This document shows, in pieces, positions 62,029 through 64,000 of a stretch of 64,000 nt of DNA. The notes under the pieces are model-generated. The model saw only the letters and a list, made by a program, of their open reading frames with translations. It did not search any database and was not told where the DNA came from. Origin of the DNA: Streptomyces inhibens (GTDB lineage: Bacteria > Actinomycetota > Actinomycetes > Streptomycetales > Streptomycetaceae); the NCBI RefSeq assembly GCF_003389455.1, contig NZ_QUAC01000185.1, forward strand, positions 1-64,000, given 5' to 3'. The translations under genes and the position numbers were made by a program. Numbering within the stretch: the stretch's first letter is position 1; the number at the start of each line of letters is the position of its first letter.

Positions 62029-62505
62029 CTACGGCGTGGTGAGGTTCAGCTGGTACGTGGGCTCACCATCGACCCAGGTGTCGATCTGCCTGCCCCCGTC
62101 GTGACCATCGACGTGCAGGCGCAGAGTGAAGCGGTAGGTGCCAGGCCCCGCGTAGCGCAGCTCCTTTACATCCAACGGGACGCCGTTCTTGGACACGCTG
62201 CGTAGATTCGATGCGTTCACGTAGCACTCGGGGAGCTCGCTCCACGAAGAGAGCGGGTATGAGATGAAGCACCTCGCCGATGCCAGCCCATACTCCAACG
62301 TCTTACCGTCAGTGGACGCGCACAACTCAACCTTTGAGCTCATCTGCTTCAAACCATCATTCGTGCGGAAGTCCTCGATGGAACAGCGTTTCTCCGCCCC
62401 CGGCACCGGGGCCGCACCGGCCGTAGTGGCCGACGCCGATAGCGCAACGGCGACCAGCAACGAAGCGCCCAAGCACACGGAAAGAGACGACTTTCGGACC
62501 GACAT
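62029..62505 (-). CDS. Small secreted protein of unknown function
   Basis: A 158-residue exported protein with a clear signal peptide (SVCLGASLLVAVALSASATT, cleavage near AGAAPVPGA). Four or more Cys (CSIEDF, VELCAS, ARCFIS, LPECYVN) could form disulfides. The end is beta-rich (GTYRFTLRLHVDGHDGG, YQLNLTTP). No family was recognised. ATG 62505 has GAGAGG at seven bases. It is the only gene between the two 53-bp inverted repeats, which suggests it may have been moved as cargo. Confidence 0.75.
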   Translation of the reverse strand: MSVRKSSLSVCLGASLLVAVALSASATTAGAAPVPGAEKRCSIEDFRTNDGLKQMSSKVELCASTDGKTLEYGLASARCFISYPLSSWSELPECYVNASNLRSVSKNGVPLDVKELRYAGPGTYRFTLRLHVDGHDGGRQIDTWVDGEPTYQLNLTTP

Positions 62506-62958
62506 GAGGGATCCTCTCGCGGAGTCGACACAAACGAAGGGCCTGGACACGCGCCACGACCGGCGGAAGGTCCGCCCCCGCGCGACAGCCTGCCCAGCCG
62601 CCCACCCTTGTGAAGGGCCGCCGCGACCGCGCGGCGGACGGGCAACGAGCGCCCGCAGGAACAACCTGTCCGCAGCCGCGTTTGACCTCACTCGAACACC
62701 ACGCGACGGCCGGAAACCCACCAGGGCAGCGAAAAGATCGCCTCATCGCTTCCGTCCAGCACAAAAGCCAGGGGCCCGCCCAGCGGCCACCAGGCGTCAC
62801 CCCCGTCCCGCGTTCCACCTGTCTGACGCCTTTTCCCTCGCAGCCAGCCCATCCGGAGGCAGCGGACCCCGGGCACCTGCACCGGAGTCACGGCTTATTC
62901 CCCATCGCTCACCCGAGTGATCACCCCCCCGATTTCAGCCACGACGTAGCCAACACCA

Positions 62959-63094
62959 GGCGAAGGCGGCGTCCCTGGCGGTGTCGGCCCCCGGCCGGAC
63001 CAGGCACTGGGGCCGCTAACCCCACCGGCGAAGGCGGCGTCCCTGGCGGTGTCGGCCCCCGGCCGGACCAGGCACTGGGGCCGCTAACCCCACC
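62959..63094. repeat. 68-bp perfect tandem duplication
   Basis: Two identical adjacent 68-bp copies (62959-63026, 63027-63094), each starting GGCGAAGGCGGCGTCC and ending GCTAACCCCACC. The duplication is inside the inverted-repeat-bounded segment and outside any supported gene. Perfect identity suggests a recent event. Confidence 0.92.
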
Positions 63095-63201
63095 ATCGAG
63101 AGCACCCGAGACTCCACAGGCGAGCGCTGACACCGTCCTAAGCACCGAGGATCGGAAACAGCTTCTCACCCACGGCTGAACACGCACCGGCCAACTGCGA
63201 C

Positions 63202-63254
63202 GCTCAGCCGGGCCAACTCAACCGCTCACGGGCCATCTGAGGAACTCAGTCACA
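63202..63254 (-). repeat. Right 53-bp inverted repeat
   Basis: Reverse-complement partner of 61756-61808 with one mismatch; ends CTCAGTCACA. Confidence 0.9.
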
Positions 63255-63265
63255 TACGGTGAGAC

Positions 63266-63319
63266 TTAGCGCTTGAGTTGGCCCTTTTAGCGCTTGTGTT
63301 GGCCCATCTTAGTTGGACC
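63266..63319. repeat. Array of AGTTGGCC-type units just outside the right inverted repeat
   Basis: TTAGCGCTTGAGTTGGCCC (63266), TTAGCGCTTGTGTTGGCCC (63287) and ATCTTAGTTGGACC (63306) are spaced about 21 bp apart. The same kind of unit occurs inside the inverted repeats and at 54232. Regularly spaced subterminal repeats are a feature of IS21-like ends. The DNA from here to 63528 has no gene. Confidence 0.6.
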
Positions 63320-63528
63320 GGCCGACCCGACCTGATCTTCCTGAGCGAGTCCGTCGACGGTCGGCCTCAGCTTGCAAGGGCCGTACGTGGGGCCTTCCGA
63401 TTGCGTGCCCACTCTTCCCGCCAAGGCAGGCGCTAACCTGGGCGAATCACGCCCTTTCTGACGGTCTGCGCAGTACGCCCGGCACCCGCCCCAGCCTGTC
63501 GCGAGCCGAAAGCCCGGAGCCCAAGGCC

Positions 63529-64000
63529 ATGAGCACACCATCAACGCCCACACCGTCCGCGCCGTCGTGGCCGTACTGCGGATACGGCGCTGGCCTCGCT
63601 ACCGACCCCGTCGGCTGCCCCGGCATCCATGTCCCCGGCCACACCTCATGCCTCGCCCACCTGAACGACACCGACCGCGACGCCTACCTCGCCCCCCTGA
63701 CCCCGGGCGCCGACATCGACCACCGCGCCACCCCCTTCACCGAACCCCTCCTCCGAGCTCTCCACGACCCCACCACTCAGGGCCCCCGCATGGGCGCCGC
63801 CGTGTTCGGCAGGGCGCAGTTCTCCGACACCGCCTCGTTCGACGGGGCGCAGTTCTCCGAAGCCGCCGTGTTCGGCAGGGCGCAGTTCTCCGACACCGCC
63901 CGGTTCGACGGGGCGCAGTTCTCCGGAGCCACCTCGTTCCGCAGCACTCAGTTCTCCGACACCACCCGGTTCGGCGGAGCCCAGTTCTCCAGCGACGGCT
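63529..64000 (+). CDS. Pentapeptide-repeat protein, 3' end outside the window
   Basis: From ATG 63529 the frame stays open to the window edge (157 codons). The N-terminal part has several Cys (PYCGYGAGLATDPVGCPGIH, HTSCLAHLN), which could bind a metal. From about residue 85 a run of five-residue repeats of the A-x-F-x-x type follows (AAVFGRAQFSDTASFDGAQF and onward), predicted to form a quadrilateral beta-helix. The DNA of this part is itself strongly repetitive (GGGCGCAGTTCTCC recurs). Such proteins can mimic DNA or be structural; the role here is unknown. Confidence 0.8.
   Translation, partial: MSTPSTPTPSAPSWPYCGYGAGLATDPVGCPGIHVPGHTSCLAHLNDTDRDAYLAPLTPGADIDHRATPFTEPLLRALHDPTTQGPRMGAAVFGRAQFSDTASFDGAQFSEAAVFGRAQFSDTARFDGAQFSGATSFRSTQFSDTTRFGGAQFSSDG

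Larger units (their letters stand above)
61756..63254. mobile_element. 1.5-kb segment bounded by 53-bp inverted repeats (non-autonomous element or IS relic)
   Basis: The ends are near-perfect inverted repeats and the interior has no transposase. Inside lie a small secreted-protein gene (62029-62505), a 68-bp tandem duplication and about 1 kb without genes (62506-63201 and 61809-62028). The repeats contain the unit GCGGTTGAGTTGGCCC, similar to units outside the right end. Target-site duplications were not evident. It could be a MITE-like or transporter-type non-autonomous unit, or the merged ends of two lost insertion sequences. Confidence 0.5.

Noticed and set aside
1..64000. A secondary-metabolite biosynthetic gene cluster
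   Set aside because: No polyketide synthase, NRPS, terpene cyclase or RiPP core gene was found; the oxidoreductases are explained by catabolic pathways or stand alone.

Overview
The window looks like chromosome from a Streptomyces or close relative. GC is very high, GTG starts are common, and operons are tightly packed with many ATGA/GTGA/TGATG overlaps. There are Tat and lipoprotein signals, a class-E-sortase-like LANTG surface protein, F420-type oxidoreductases and PP2C/HATPase phosphatases. No rRNA, tRNA or CRISPR array was seen.

1-12.3 kb is a hydroxyproline and peptide utilisation block. The minus strand carries an aldehyde dehydrogenase (cut by the window edge), a two-cysteine 4-hydroxyproline 2-epimerase, a DHDPS-fold deaminase and a three-part D-hydroxyproline dehydrogenase. 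Together these are the four steps from trans-4-hydroxy-L-proline to 2-oxoglutarate. Divergent from them is a five-gene dipeptide/oligopeptide ABC transporter, and convergent with that a secreted M6-type metalloprotease. Four copies of a 23-bp partly palindromic site (CAGT-N3-AT-N-T-N-A-N-AT-N3-ACTG) lie in front of the deaminase, the dehydrogenase operon, the transporter and the protease. They suggest one regulon for breaking down hydroxyproline-rich protein.

12.4-16 kb holds a LysR regulator, a membrane PP2C phosphatase, a PPOX-fold protein and an F420-dependent LLM oxidoreductase. 16.6-27.8 kb is a complete nicotinate catabolic cluster: nicX, nicC, an MFS importer, a three-subunit molybdenum hydroxylase, a CoxG-like protein, maleamate amidohydrolase, N-formylmaleamate deformylase, a MarR regulator and maleate isomerase. 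It leads to fumarate.

28-41 kb is patchy and decaying. An MscS channel, a GMC oxidoreductase, an SMP-30-like secreted protein, an SDR with a TetR that may share its operator, a DUF2278 protein, a GntR regulator and a DUF2871 membrane protein are interleaved with broken genes (Rossmann epimerase, SDR, nitrilase, small secreted protein) and short tandem repeats. 41.5-51.2 kb has a GltD-like oxidoreductase, a cyclase, a large AcoR-sensor/PP2C/HATPase chimera and a three-gene sugar-type ABC transporter. 51.9-54.5 kb is again debris (a broken acyltransferase, IS-like repeats) around a DUF4232 secreted protein.

55-61.1 kb encodes envelope proteins: an SdrD-B protein with an LANTG anchor, an anchored unknown, a beta-helix lipoprotein and a Tat-exported DyP peroxidase. 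61.7-63.3 kb is a 1.5-kb segment bounded by 53-bp inverted repeats and carrying a small secreted protein. The window ends inside a pentapeptide-repeat protein.
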